In this document: positions 1-8,523 of the stretch, piece by piece
Layout of the letters: the number at the start of each line of letters is the position of its first letter
Numbering within the stretch: position 1 is the stretch's first letter
Assembly: GCA_944382775.1 (NCBI GenBank)
Contig: CALWNI010000012.1
Location: forward strand, 1-48,143
Direction: 5' to 3'
DNA from: an uncultured Allofournierella sp.
GTDB lineage: Bacteria > Bacillota > Clostridia > Oscillospirales > Ruminococcaceae
DNA: 48,143 nt
Made by a program: the position numbers and the translations under genes
The notes under the pieces: generated by a model
Seen by the model: the letters and a program-made list of their open reading frames with translations, nothing else
Database searches by the model: none
Told to the model about the DNA's origin: nothing

Positions 1-1010
1 GTTTTCCAGGCTTTTTGCGGCAGTACCAAGGGCAGCAACACCCACAAAAGATTGATGTAGGGTTTTGCCAGGTTCATCATTACAAAGGCAAACAGGAACA
101 AGCCCACATCACGGTCGGTAATTTCATCTTTGCAATAGTAGCTTGCCACCAGATAGTAAAAGCCCAACAAGGTACCGTCGTAACTAACCGAAGCCGCCAT
201 ATACAGGCTAAGCGGCAACAGCATAATGGCCAGAAACACCGGCTTATACCGCTTGCAATTTTTCAATGCCAACCAGCACAGCCCGGTATATGCCGCCAAG
301 TTAAACAACCGCCCCGCATACAAACAGCCCAGTGCTTTGCAGCCTACCAGACGTGTCACCGCCATGCCCAACGCTTGGGGCAACATGGAAACGGTCATGA
401 AAAAGTAGGGTTCCTGCACGGTGCTTTGGGGTTCTGTTCCGTCAAAATATGCCGCAAAACCGTCGGCAACGCTGCTTATGGCACCGTTTTCTTCGGTTTG
501 CTTTAGCCCGTAGCCTGCACTTGTGTAAACCTTGGGGTTTCCGTCGTCATCGGTGGTCATTCCCTGGCTGGTATGGCTGTTAACCCATGCACCGGGAAAG
601 CTTTCCACCAATTTTGCCACATCGTCGGGATAGGTGCGTTCATAGTCAAAGTCAAACCGCCCCATACTCAGCGAGTAACTGCGCAGGTAATGCTGGGTTT
701 CATCCGGCGTTTGCAGCGGCGGATTTGCAAAACAAAACAACACACCACACCAAAAAATGCACCATGCCGCCCGTGCATCAACGGTTTCGCAAAAGCGCAT
801 CACCAAATACACCGCCGCTGTGGCTGCACTTACCAACCCTACGGCTGCCGCATTTAAGGTCAGCGCGTTCATGCGTCCGTCCAGATAATAAAATACCCGC
901 CAGTAGTAAACAACACACACTGCGGCACCGCAGCTGCAAAGCCACGCAAGCAGCCAAGCAGCCCACTGCGGCAGGCGTTTTAATCCGTTCATTCCTTTAT
1001 TTTTTGTCAT
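1..1010 (-). CDS. DUF2142 family polytopic membrane protein (3' end outside window)
   Basis: A reading frame open to the left edge begins at ATG 1010 on the minus strand, preceded by AAAAGGAC, so about 336 codons are visible. The N-terminus has two hydrophobic helices (about residues 15-40 and 52-72). Then comes the segment NPPLQTPDETQHYLRSY (about 97-112), which matches the PDE-x-x-H signature of the DUF2142 family, followed by a soluble loop and more membrane helices. DUF2142 proteins are usually found in surface-polysaccharide loci and may be membrane glycosyltransferases or polymer-modifying proteins; no activity can be assigned here. It lies 150 bases downstream of the LegB-like gene on the same strand and may share its transcript. 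Confidence 0.75.
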   Translation of the reverse strand, partial: MTKNKGMNGLKRLPQWAAWLLAWLCSCGAAVCVVYYWRVFYYLDGRMNALTLNAAAVGLVSAATAAVYLVMRFCETVDARAAWCIFWCGVLFCFANPPLQTPDETQHYLRSYSLSMGRFDFDYERTYPDDVAKLVESFPGAWVNSHTSQGMTTDDDGNPKVYTSAGYGLKQTEENGAISSVADGFAAYFDGTEPQSTVQEPYFFMTVSMLPQALGMAVTRLVGCKALGCLYAGRLFNLAAYTGLCWLALKNCKRYKPVFLAIMLLPLSLYMAASVSYDGTLLGFYYLVASYYCKDEITDRDVGLFLFAFVMMNLAKPYINLLWVLLPLVLPQKAWK

Positions 1011-1160
1011 AAAAAGTCCTTTTACTTGTTGTATTTTCGGGCTTGTCAAACCCCTGTAAAACTCCCCTTTTTAAACGGCACAAGCCGGGCAGACCTTTGC
1101 AACGAAAAGTCCGCCCGGCAATGGCGAGATAAGCCCTGCGCGAGCATTTCGCCCATGAGC

Positions 1161-2144
1161 TTACAGATTATACATATCCGGCTTGTAACGGTCCAGATTT
1201 GCTTTTAAGAATTCAATGGTTTCTGCCAGACCCTGTTCAAAGGTGTACTTGGGCTTCCAATCGGTCATGCTGCGGATTTTGGTTGCATCGCCCAGCAAGC
1301 GTTCTACCTCGCTCTTTTCGGGGCGCAAACGCTGCTCATCGCAGATAATGCGTGCCTGCGGATTGATCTGACGAATCAACTCGTTGGCCAAATCTCCAAT
1401 GGAATGTTCTTCGCCGGTGGCAATGTTTACTTCCTGACCGATTGCAGCTTCGCAATCTGCCAACGCCATAAAGCCTGCGGCGGTGTCTTTTACATAGTTA
1501 AAGTCACGGGTCGGGGTCAGGCTGCCCAGCTTAATCTCGGTTGCACCGGTCAGCAGCTGGGTAATAATGGTAGGGATGACCGCACGGGCACTTTGACGGG
1601 GACCATAGGTATTAAAGGGACGTACAATGGTAACCGGCAAATCAAAGCTGCGATAAAAGCTTTCTGCCAAACGGTCGGCACCGATTTTGGTGGCAGAATA
1701 GGGGCTTTGGCCCTGGTAGGGGTGCTTTTCGTCAATGGGAACATACTGCGCAGTGCCGTATACCTCGCTGGTGGAGGTAACCAGCAAACGCTTGGTTCCT
1801 ACCTGACGTGCCGCATTCAGCACGTTCAGGGTGCCTTTGATGTTGGTATCCACATAGCTGTCAGGGCTGTGGTAGCTAAAGGGAATTGCAATCAGTGCAG
1901 CCAGGTGATACACAATATCCTGACCTTCCATTGCATGACGAACACCGTTGGGGTCGCGAATATCGCCCATAAATACTTCGATTTCGTTTTTAATTTCCTT
2001 GGGCAGGGTATCCAGCCAGCCCCAAGTACCAAAGGAGTTGTAGTAGCAAAAAGCCTTTACTTTTTCGCCTTTGCGCACCAATTCCTCGGTCAAATGGCTG
2101 CCAATAAAGCCATCTGCACCGGTAACCATTACCATATTTGCCAT
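1161..2144 (-). CDS. legB: NAD-dependent sugar-nucleotide 4,6-dehydratase, LegB-like (extended SDR)
   Basis: This 327-residue extended short-chain dehydrogenase has the Rossmann motif GADGFIGS at residues 9-16 and the catalytic Tyr149-x3-Lys153 pair in SPYSATK. The segments SFGTWGWLD, IPFSYHSPDSYVDTN and NTYGPRQSARAVIPT are the ones I associate with LegB, the dehydratase that starts legionaminic-acid-type synthesis from a nucleotide-linked GlcNAc. A role in a related amino-sugar pathway is equally possible, because the other leg genes are absent from this window. The start is ATG 2144 with GGAG eight bases upstream. It has its own promoter with a palindrome over the presumed start site, and is divergent from the polysaccharide operon. 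Confidence 0.8.
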   Translation of the reverse strand: MANMVMVTGADGFIGSHLTEELVRKGEKVKAFCYYNSFGTWGWLDTLPKEIKNEIEVFMGDIRDPNGVRHAMEGQDIVYHLAALIAIPFSYHSPDSYVDTNIKGTLNVLNAARQVGTKRLLVTSTSEVYGTAQYVPIDEKHPYQGQSPYSATKIGADRLAESFYRSFDLPVTIVRPFNTYGPRQSARAVIPTIITQLLTGATEIKLGSLTPTRDFNYVKDTAAGFMALADCEAAIGQEVNIATGEEHSIGDLANELIRQINPQARIICDEQRLRPEKSEVERLLGDATKIRSMTDWKPKYTFEQGLAETIEFLKANLDRYKPDMYNL

Positions 2145-2210
2145 GTGTAATTCTCCTTATCTGTTTTATATCCATAAACACTGCCGCCCATTGCGACAAT
2201 TGAAATCAGC

Positions 2211-2230
2211 AAGTAACCAATTTGTTACTT
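2211..2230. promoter_or_regulatory. Palindromic operator-like site at the legB start site
   Basis: AAGTAAC-N6-GTTACTT is a perfect 7-base inverted repeat that begins immediately downstream of the minus-strand -10 element (2231-2236). It would cover the transcription start of legB. That position suits a repressor-binding site. The regulator is unknown. Confidence 0.5.
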
Positions 2231-2259
2231 AGTATAATATAAATATGCCATAATTTCAA
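2231..2259 (-). promoter_or_regulatory. Sigma-A promoter for legB
   Basis: On the minus strand, TTGAAA (2254-2259) and TATACT (2231-2236) are separated by 17 bases. Each hexamer differs by one base from consensus. The predicted 5' leader to ATG 2144 is about 80 bases. Confidence 0.65.
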
Positions 2260-2324
2260 TAAAAACAGGGTTTTCTTGCCGCTTTGCCTTGTACCAACTT
2301 TGTTTGCATGTTTGCCGCTTTTGC

Positions 2325-2353
2325 TTTACAGGCTTGTATTTCATCGGTATAAT
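2325..2353 (+). promoter_or_regulatory. Sigma-A promoter for the MBOAT operon
   Basis: TTTACA (2325-2330), a 17-base spacer and TATAAT (2348-2353) form a near-consensus promoter about 55 bases before the TTG start of the acyltransferase gene. It probably drives the four-gene operon 2414-7555. Confidence 0.7.
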
Positions 2354-2413
2354 GAGGGTTTGGAACCCTTTGTACGATTGTTCCCAATTTAATTGTAAGG
2401 ATGGATTGCTGCT

Positions 2414-3979
2414 TTGAGTTTTCAAAATCTTGCTTATTTTGCATTTTTGCCCGCCGTGGCTGTGCTTTATCTGAACGTTTTGCCCAAAAAACTGCAAAAC
2501 GCATTTCTGCTGGCTGCCAGTTTGTTTTTTTACTGGCTCAACCGTCCCACCGGTGCAAATTTTGGTGGTTTGTGGCAGCTTTTGCCGCTGGCTTTGCTGC
2601 TTGCCAACAGCCTGTTTGTGTGGCGGATTGGCCTTGCCTTGCAGCGTGCCGATGACCGCCGCAAAGGGCGGTTACTGGGTGCGGCCATTGTGGTACTGCT
2701 TTTTGTACTGGCACTATTCAAATACTACAACCTGGCACTGAACATCCTACCTGTTGCACCCGGCGTACTGCATCTGCTGCCGTTTCCGCTGGGAATCAGC
2801 TTTTATACCTTTGCGGCTCTTTCTTATTTGTTGGATGTTTCCCGCGGTGATATGCCCGCCGAAGAAAACTTTATTTCTCTGGCTGCATTCTTAAGCTTTT
2901 TCGGCACCATTACTGCCGGCCCTATCTGCCGTGCGCAAAAATTCCTGCCCCAGCTGCGGCAGGAACACCGCTTTGATGCCGCCCGCACCGTAAGTGCATT
3001 GCAGCTTTTCGCCTTGGGTCTATTCAAAAAGGTTGCCGTTGCCGACCTGCTCATGATGTATGTAGGGCAGGTATTCGGCGATATTGCCGGCCATGGTGGT
3101 TTTTCGCTGCTGGTCGCCACTTTGGGCTACACCTTCTATCTTTACTTTGACTTTGTGGGATATTCCGAAATGGCACGGGCCAGCGCAATGCTGCTGGGCT
3201 TTGACATTCCCGAAAACTTTAAAACTCCGTTTTTTGCCACAAACTTTTCCGGTTTCTGGAGCCGTTGGCACATCAGCCTATCCTCTTGGCTACAAGATTA
3301 TCTATTCACTCCGCTGGTTTGGGCCGACGCCTCCAAGCTGCCCATCTTAGGCAAAAAAATCACCCGCTTCTCCCCCTTGTTCTGTGTGTTTGTGGTATTC
3401 TTCGTGTCGGGCTTCTGGCACGGCAACACCCTGCCTTTTGTGGTTTGGGGATTGTTGCAAGCACTGTACCGTGTTGGCGAGGAACTTTGCCACCAAAAGC
3501 TGGGCAAGCCCAAAAAGAAAGCCCCTGCCCTGCAAACCTGGGCTAAGCGCGGCGGCGTTTTTCTGCTGTGGAATTTCAGCATGGTGTTCTTTGCCATGGG
3601 CAGCGCCATTGGTCAGCCAGATGGGCAAACCTACGGCATTTCCCAAGCTTTTGCAATCATTGCAGGCTGGTTCCGTGGCTGGAGCCCTGTGCGCTTTGCA
3701 CAGGAAAGCTGGCAGGCAATCTTGAACGGATTTTACAACAACCCCATGATGGCCATTGCCTATCTGGGCATGCTGCTTTGCACCTTTGGGCTTGCGGTTT
3801 GGTTTGATTGGCAGCGCAACTTCCACTTTAAAAACAAAAGCGAAGAACTGGTGCTGAAAGCACAAAAGCCCGTTGTTCGCTGGATTCTCTACTATGCTTT
3901 GGTGCTGTTTTGTTTTGCCGGTTTGGTTATGCAAAACGGCGGTTTTGCCGGTGGCAGTTTTGCATACGGCGGTTTTTAA
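2414..3979 (+). CDS. MBOAT family membrane-bound O-acyltransferase (AlgI/DltB/PatA-like)
   Basis: This 521-residue polytopic protein has MBOAT landmarks: GISFYTFAALSYLLDV (about 127-142), an amphipathic segment with FWSRWHISLSSWLQDY (about 281-296), and the catalytic histidine in SGFWHG (His336). MBOAT proteins transfer acyl groups, usually acetyl, across the membrane onto extracellular sugars. I chose the TTG at 2414 because it gives the typical family N-terminus and AGGA lies at 2398-2401. It is the first gene of an operon whose next gene, 30 bases downstream, encodes an SGNH-type partner. The pair probably O-acetylates the glycan made by the neighbouring genes. The acyl donor and acceptor cannot be read from sequence. 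Confidence 0.88.
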   Translation: MSFQNLAYFAFLPAVAVLYLNVLPKKLQNAFLLAASLFFYWLNRPTGANFGGLWQLLPLALLLANSLFVWRIGLALQRADDRRKGRLLGAAIVVLLFVLALFKYYNLALNILPVAPGVLHLLPFPLGISFYTFAALSYLLDVSRGDMPAEENFISLAAFLSFFGTITAGPICRAQKFLPQLRQEHRFDAARTVSALQLFALGLFKKVAVADLLMMYVGQVFGDIAGHGGFSLLVATLGYTFYLYFDFVGYSEMARASAMLLGFDIPENFKTPFFATNFSGFWSRWHISLSSWLQDYLFTPLVWADASKLPILGKKITRFSPLFCVFVVFFVSGFWHGNTLPFVVWGLLQALYRVGEELCHQKLGKPKKKAPALQTWAKRGGVFLLWNFSMVFFAMGSAIGQPDGQTYGISQAFAIIAGWFRGWSPVRFAQESWQAILNGFYNNPMMAIAYLGMLLCTFGLAVWFDWQRNFHFKNKSEELVLKAQKPVVRWILYYALVLFCFAGLVMQNGGFAGGSFAYGGF

Positions 3980-4009
3980 CGGATTTTGCAGAAAGGAGCT
4001 TTTCGCCCC

Positions 4010-4966
4010 ATGAAACATATTATAAAAACACTGGCTCTGTTGCTGCTGCCCGTGCTGGCCTATTTTTGCCTGTTTGCCGCCTTTGAGCCAAACAACTACT
4101 TTGGTTTGCACCCCAACACCAACAGCGAAGCCCCCATTAGCCGTTTAAAAAGTTACAAGCGTTCTGCCGGCAATTCCATTATTATCGGCGATTCTCGCTT
4201 TGCACACTTTGATATGGAACAGGTACAGGCCGTAAGCGGGCGTGAATGGCAAAACCTTGCCTTTGGCGGTGCTTCTCTGCGGGAAGGCATCGACCTGTTA
4301 AACTGGGCACTGGATCACAACCCGGATTTAAAGGAAGTCATTTTCGGTTTTTCCTTTTACACCATTAACCAGGCCTACGATACCGACCGCATGAGCAACC
4401 TGGAAAAAACCTTAAACAATCCCTTTGCCTATCTGTTTAACTTGGAATACAACGTAAACATGATTACCAACCTGAAAAACCAGTTAACCGGTCAGCTGGA
4501 CACCGAGGAAACCGGCGACTGGGTTTGGCCGCAAGATTACACTGCCAAGGATGGCACGGTATATCCCGTACACACCTATCTTGCGGAGTATCCCGCTTCG
4601 CTTGCCACCAAGTGTCAAAACTGGTCACTGAATACCCAGCAGCTGGAACGCTTGTATCAAGTGGCGGAGCGTTGCCGTGAACAGGGCGTAAATCTTACCA
4701 TTGTACTTGCCCCCATGGCAACCAACGTCAAAACCGACGTTTGCGATGTTTACGGAAGCCCTCAAACCATTACCCGGCAGATGGAAACCGTTGTTCTGCC
4801 CCAGCTGGCGCAAAAGGCCCAAGAACTGGGATTCTCGGTATTGGATTACGAGTGGGCCAATCCGCCCGCTTTGGACGATGACACCCAATTTTACGACGGA
4901 TTTCATCTGGACGAACGCTACGGCCTGCCCGTTTGGGTTGACCAGCTGTTTACCGACCTCGGATAA
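4010..4966 (+). CDS. SGNH-hydrolase-like protein (DltD/AlgJ-like), MBOAT partner
   Basis: This 318-residue protein has one N-terminal membrane helix (about residues 6-25), so the rest should lie outside the cell. The block IIIGDSRF places the nucleophilic Ser at 62, and the C-terminal block YDGFHLDERYG supplies the Asp-x-x-His pair expected of the SGNH/GDSL fold. Proteins of this type (AlgJ/AlgX, DltD, PatB) work with an MBOAT to complete acyl transfer to an extracellular glycan. ATG 4010 was preferred over upstream ATG 3986 because AAAGGAG lies at 3992-3998 and the signal anchor starts directly after it. It belongs to the operon 2414-7555. Confidence 0.78.
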   Translation: MKHIIKTLALLLLPVLAYFCLFAAFEPNNYFGLHPNTNSEAPISRLKSYKRSAGNSIIIGDSRFAHFDMEQVQAVSGREWQNLAFGGASLREGIDLLNWALDHNPDLKEVIFGFSFYTINQAYDTDRMSNLEKTLNNPFAYLFNLEYNVNMITNLKNQLTGQLDTEETGDWVWPQDYTAKDGTVYPVHTYLAEYPASLATKCQNWSLNTQQLERLYQVAERCREQGVNLTIVLAPMATNVKTDVCDVYGSPQTITRQMETVVLPQLAQKAQELGFSVLDYEWANPPALDDDTQFYDGFHLDERYGLPVWVDQLFTDLG

Positions 4967-4997
4967 TTCGAATTGAATCAACAAAGGAGCTGCCATT

Positions 4998-6326
4998 GTG
5001 AGCCTTGATTTTTTAATTCTGTACGAGCACACCGTAAGAGAATACGAAAGCGACCTGCTACTGAAACTGGAACTGGAACGCCGCGGTTATACCGCCGAAA
5101 TCCGCCAGTTGCTGGACCGCAAAAAACTGCGCTATTTCACCTGGAAAAAGCCTAAGGTGTTGGTTTCCAGCTGCATGTACGACAACGAAGCCATCAACAG
5201 CCATGTATACAACAACGTGGGCAAACTGGACAAAATCGTCAACCTGCACTGGGAGCAGATGCTCAGCGACACCCAAGAAGAGGGCGATTGGTTCAACTTT
5301 AACGGCAACGCCAAAAAGTGCATTCAAACCTGCTGGGGCAGCCGCACTGCACAGCGGTTAATCGACCACGGCATGGAGGCAAAAAACTGCCCCGTTACCG
5401 GCGCGGTTATGATGGATTTTGTGCGCCCTGAGTTTAACGGATACTTTAAAAACAAGTCAGATTTGTGCGCCGAGTTTGACCTAGACCCTTCCAAAGAGCT
5501 GCATCTTTATATCTCCAGTTTCGGCTATGCCAGCATGACCGAACAAGAGGTAAAAGAACTGAGTGAGATGGCAGGTACCGATTTTTCCGGCTTTGCCACC
5601 ACCAACCGCATCAGCATGACCGAAACCCTGCGCTGGTTTGACGCTTATCTGGAAGCACACCCCGAAGTGGAACTGGTGTACCGCCGTCATCCCAGCGAAT
5701 GGAACAGCCCTGCCCTGGCAGAACTGGCAAAAAAACGCCCTAACTTCCACGTTATCTTTGCCTATGGGGTAAAAGACTGGATTATGGCAGCGGACTCCAT
5801 TTCCATCTGGATGAGTACCGCCATTGCCGAAGTATACATGGCAGGCAAAAGCTGCCACATTCTTCGCCCCACCCCCATTGAACATGAGTATGACCCCGTT
5901 ATTTATGCCGGTGCAAACTACGTTACCACCTACGACGAATTTGTTGCCGCAATGAACGAGAAAAATCCCCCGTTCCCCATTGCCAAGGAGGTCATCGAGG
6001 GTTATTTTGACCCCAGCGAAACACCGGCCTATATCCGCATGGCGGATTTGCTGGAAACGGTATACAAAGAACCGCCCCGCGACCATCCCATGGGCCCCGG
6101 TTTTACGCCGCATTTTAACTGGCTCAAGTTCTTTGCACTTTTGGGGGTTCACATTCTGTTTGCTCTGCGTTTGCCGCCCAAAAAGGTATTCTTCTTCCAT
6201 AAGGGTTTGGCCGATTTTGCACAGCGCATCTACGGATATGTGGAAAAAGCTTACATTCCCAAACAGCAAATCGCTGCAATGGAAGCCAAAATCCGCCCCT
6301 TTGTGAAAGGCAAGCAGGTGAAGTAA
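4998..6326 (+). CDS. Surface carbohydrate biosynthesis protein (GT-B / CDP-glycerol transferase-like)
   Basis: This 442-residue mostly soluble protein resembles the family annotated as surface carbohydrate biosynthesis protein, distantly like CDP-glycerol:glycerophosphotransferases and other GT-B enzymes. Visible clues are the N-terminal block LILYEHTVREYESDLLLKLE and the C-terminal half with VYRRHPSEW and SIWMSTAIAEVYMAGK, which look like the nucleotide-diphosphate-binding half of a GT-B enzyme. A hydrophobic stretch near residue 375 may attach it to the membrane. The start is GTG 4998 with AAAGGAG nine bases upstream. Its stop overlaps the flippase ATG by one base, so the two are translationally coupled. 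Substrate unknown. Confidence 0.65.
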   Translation: MSLDFLILYEHTVREYESDLLLKLELERRGYTAEIRQLLDRKKLRYFTWKKPKVLVSSCMYDNEAINSHVYNNVGKLDKIVNLHWEQMLSDTQEEGDWFNFNGNAKKCIQTCWGSRTAQRLIDHGMEAKNCPVTGAVMMDFVRPEFNGYFKNKSDLCAEFDLDPSKELHLYISSFGYASMTEQEVKELSEMAGTDFSGFATTNRISMTETLRWFDAYLEAHPEVELVYRRHPSEWNSPALAELAKKRPNFHVIFAYGVKDWIMAADSISIWMSTAIAEVYMAGKSCHILRPTPIEHEYDPVIYAGANYVTTYDEFVAAMNEKNPPFPIAKEVIEGYFDPSETPAYIRMADLLETVYKEPPRDHPMGPGFTPHFNWLKFFALLGVHILFALRLPPKKVFFFHKGLADFAQRIYGYVEKAYIPKQQIAAMEAKIRPFVKGKQVK

Positions 6327-7555
6327 TGGAACAGCAAATGCGCCGCAATCTCATCTTCAACACCTTTGGCAGTCTGCTTTTTTATATCTGTCAGGCCGCC
6401 ATCACCCTGTTGGTAACCGCCCTTGCCGGCGAACAGGCAAATGGCCTGCTTGCCACTGCCATGACCATCTCCAACGTGTGCCTTTCGGTGGCAAGCTACG
6501 GCATGCGTACTTTTCAGGTGTCGGATTTAAGCAACAAGTATGCCGACCGCACCTATCTGTTCAGCCGTTATCTTACCCTTGCCGCCGCCGGGTTTGGCTG
6601 CCTTGTTTTCTCCTTTGCCAACAGCTATTCTACCGAACAGCGTTGGGTTATCTTTTTGTACACCGGCTATCGGTTCATTGAAAGCTGGTCGGACGTATGG
6701 CATGCCTATCTTCAAAAGGCCGAGCGGATTGATATTGTAGGCATCAGCTTTGGTGTACGTGGCATTGTTACCGCCGCAACCGTTACGCTGGGGCTGCTGC
6801 TCACCAAAAACCTCATTGTTACCCTTTCGGTTTTGTTGGCACTCAACGGCCTTTATGTGCTTTTTGTGGACATTCCTCTGGCACGCAAGCAAGCGGATTT
6901 CACCCGCAAAGGCGGTGCAAGTGTAAAAGCCTTGCTGCTGGAGTGCTTCCCCTTGGCCATCTATGCCGCACTGAACACCTCCATTGCATCGGTTCCCCGC
7001 TATTACTGCGAGCGTATCTTGGGCACAGTGAAAATCGGCTATTTCAACAATGTATTTTTGCCAGTTATGATTTTACAGGTGGCGGTTATTTACCTGTTTG
7101 TTCCCTTTATCACCACCTTTGCACGCCTGTGGACTGCCAAAGACCGCGCCGGCTATTTCCGCGGTTTGCGGTTGTTGGGGCTTGCACTGATTGGCATGTG
7201 GGCGTTGGGCATTGTGGGCGTTGCCCTGTTGGGCCGTTGGGGTCTTTCCATTTTATATCCCACCACTCCTGCCGTTCTGGAATATACCCCTCTATTGCAG
7301 CCGCTGGTTGCTGCAACGGTATTTACCGTATTAGCCACGGTATTGTGTCATCTTCTCACCATTGCCCGAGAGATGAAAGGCCTGATTATCGGCAATCTCA
7401 TCGGTTTATGTGCCGCTTTGCTGGGCAGCCCCATGCTGCTGAAGCAATTTGATGTATACGGCGCAGCGTATGCCACCATTTTGGGCATCGGCGTACAGGC
7501 TGCTGTTCTATTGGTCTTTTTGCTTATGCGCTGCCGCAAACACTTTTCGCAATAA
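6326..7555 (+). CDS. Wzx-type oligosaccharide flippase (MOP superfamily)
   Basis: This 409-residue protein has about twelve hydrophobic helices and the N-terminal pattern of polysaccharide-biosynthesis membrane proteins: a short polar start, then a long helix beginning LIFNTFGSLLFYICQAA. Such proteins flip undecaprenyl-linked glycan units to the outer face of the membrane. The ATG overlaps the previous TAA by one base. It is the last gene of the operon and is followed by a strong terminator. Its place with an MBOAT/SGNH pair and a glycosyltransferase-like gene suggests that an O-acetylated surface glycan is exported. A teichoic-acid-type exporter is an alternative. Confidence 0.8.
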   Translation: MEQQMRRNLIFNTFGSLLFYICQAAITLLVTALAGEQANGLLATAMTISNVCLSVASYGMRTFQVSDLSNKYADRTYLFSRYLTLAAAGFGCLVFSFANSYSTEQRWVIFLYTGYRFIESWSDVWHAYLQKAERIDIVGISFGVRGIVTAATVTLGLLLTKNLIVTLSVLLALNGLYVLFVDIPLARKQADFTRKGGASVKALLLECFPLAIYAALNTSIASVPRYYCERILGTVKIGYFNNVFLPVMILQVAVIYLFVPFITTFARLWTAKDRAGYFRGLRLLGLALIGMWALGIVGVALLGRWGLSILYPTTPAVLEYTPLLQPLVAATVFTVLATVLCHLLTIAREMKGLIIGNLIGLCAALLGSPMLLKQFDVYGAAYATILGIGVQAAVLLVFLLMRCRKHFSQ

Positions 7556-7586
7556 AAAAAGCTCTGCCAAAAGGCAGAGCTTTTTT
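7554..7586. terminator. Bidirectional terminator
   Basis: A perfect 8-base stem (GCTCTGCC 7561-7568, GGCAGAGC 7573-7580) with an AAAA loop is flanked by A7 on the left and T6 on the right. It can end both the flippase operon and the convergent SdpI-like gene. Confidence 0.9.
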
Positions 7587-7593
7587 CTTTTCT

Positions 7594-8238
7594 TTACACG
7601 GCTTGCTGTTTTTTCAGCCAAGCAGAATATACATTCGGTGCCAGCAGTACAACGACCCAGCACAGCATCCACCAGCCAAACAGCCATTGGAACCAACCAA
7701 ACAAAATTACACTAATGCCACCCAATGCCCAAATCACACCGGCAAACCAATGCACCTTTTGCCAATGCTCTTCGCCCATTTGGGTATATTCGTCCCGAAT
7801 GCCCCACCGTGAACCAAAGGACAGGTGCGGCACATAAGAAGCAATGATTAAAATCGCCAGCCCAATGATACCATACAGCAATGCGGAAAGATGCAGCCGA
7901 CCATTTACTGCCACGCTGTAAACCATACTGTAAGTAATAATTGCAATGGTAGGCATCAGCCAGCCGATTGCCTCGCGCACAAACCCAATCATACAGCGGC
8001 CCCACAGGGCTTTATGGGCACTGATTGCAAAGACCCAATGCAGCACCACAAACACCAGCGGAATTACAAACACTGCCCATTCTTTGGGTACAGTTCCGGT
8101 GATTTCTCCGCCAAAATCTTTCCATTGTACGGCCACCTGCTGCGGAAGATTGCCATACAACACAAGCCCCGCTGCCATTGGCAGCAAACAGGCAATTATT
8201 CCGGACCAAAACGGCATCATCTGCATTTTACTTTTCAT
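7594..8238 (-). CDS. DUF1648 / SdpI-like membrane protein
   Basis: This 214-residue protein has about six membrane helices. The N-terminal part, NLPQQVAVQWKDFGGEITG after the first helix, fits DUF1648, in which a Leu-Pro and a Gly-rich loop follow TM1. The C-terminal part with SFGSRWGIRDEYT and WQKVHWFAG fits the SdpI repeat (Gly-Ile-Arg then Trp-x-x-x-His). SdpI gives immunity to the Bacillus toxin SdpC and acts as a signalling receptor for it; most relatives have no tested role. No SdpR-type regulator gene is adjacent. The start is ATG 8238, and its promoter and an inverted repeat lie upstream. Confidence 0.75.
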   Translation of the reverse strand: MKSKMQMMPFWSGIIACLLPMAAGLVLYGNLPQQVAVQWKDFGGEITGTVPKEWAVFVIPLVFVVLHWVFAISAHKALWGRCMIGFVREAIGWLMPTIAIITYSMVYSVAVNGRLHLSALLYGIIGLAILIIASYVPHLSFGSRWGIRDEYTQMGEEHWQKVHWFAGVIWALGGISVILFGWFQWLFGWWMLCWVVVLLAPNVYSAWLKKQQAV

Positions 8239-8262
8239 ACTATGGCACTCCCCTTTCGTTGT

Positions 8263-8290
8263 TAAACAAAGATTGTTTTCTCTTTGTTTA
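8263..8290. repeat. 10-base inverted repeat in the leader of the SdpI-like gene
   Basis: TAAACAAAGA (8263-8272) and TCTTTGTTTA (8281-8290) form a perfect inverted repeat with an 8-base spacer. It starts just downstream of the minus-strand -10 element (8298-8303), so it could be an operator or a hairpin at the 5' end of the mRNA. Confidence 0.5.
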
Positions 8291-8297
8291 CAAATTT

Positions 8298-8327
8298 ATC
8301 ATACGCCTGTATTCTTCGGCTTGTCAA
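8298..8327 (-). promoter_or_regulatory. Sigma-A promoter for the SdpI-like gene
   Basis: On the minus strand, TTGACA (8322-8327) is followed after 18 bases by TATGAT (8298-8303). The -35 hexamer is perfect and the -10 differs by one base. Confidence 0.7.
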
Positions 8328-8436
8328 ACCGATTTTACAAGGATTTCCAAACAAATTTCCATGGTTTTCTATTCTATTTTGTTGTTTTGGGGCCCGTTCG
8401 TCCATTTGCAAATTTCTCCCATTCTTTTAATTGCGT

Positions 8437-8465
8437 TTGTATTCTTGAAATGGGCATGCTATAAT
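8437..8465 (+). promoter_or_regulatory. Extended -10 promoter for the sugar amidotransferase gene
   Basis: TTGTAT (8437-8442), a 17-base spacer and TATAAT (8460-8465) are preceded by TGC, giving the extended element TGCTATAAT. The predicted leader to ATG 8524 is about 50 bases. Confidence 0.65.
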
Positions 8466-8523
8466 TGTGCAATATGAAAAAGACTGTGTCTTTTCATCAC
8501 CAACCACAGGGAGGGAAACTATT

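Noticed and set aside
1085..1117. Hairpin CCGGGCAGAC ... GTCCGCCCGG between the DUF2142 and legB genes
   Set aside because: The stem has a mismatch and a long loop and no T-run on the minus strand, so I do not call a terminator; read-through is likely.
1404..2150. Plus-strand frame opposite the LegB-like gene
   Set aside because: The minus-strand SDR carries all family motifs; the plus frame is a shadow.
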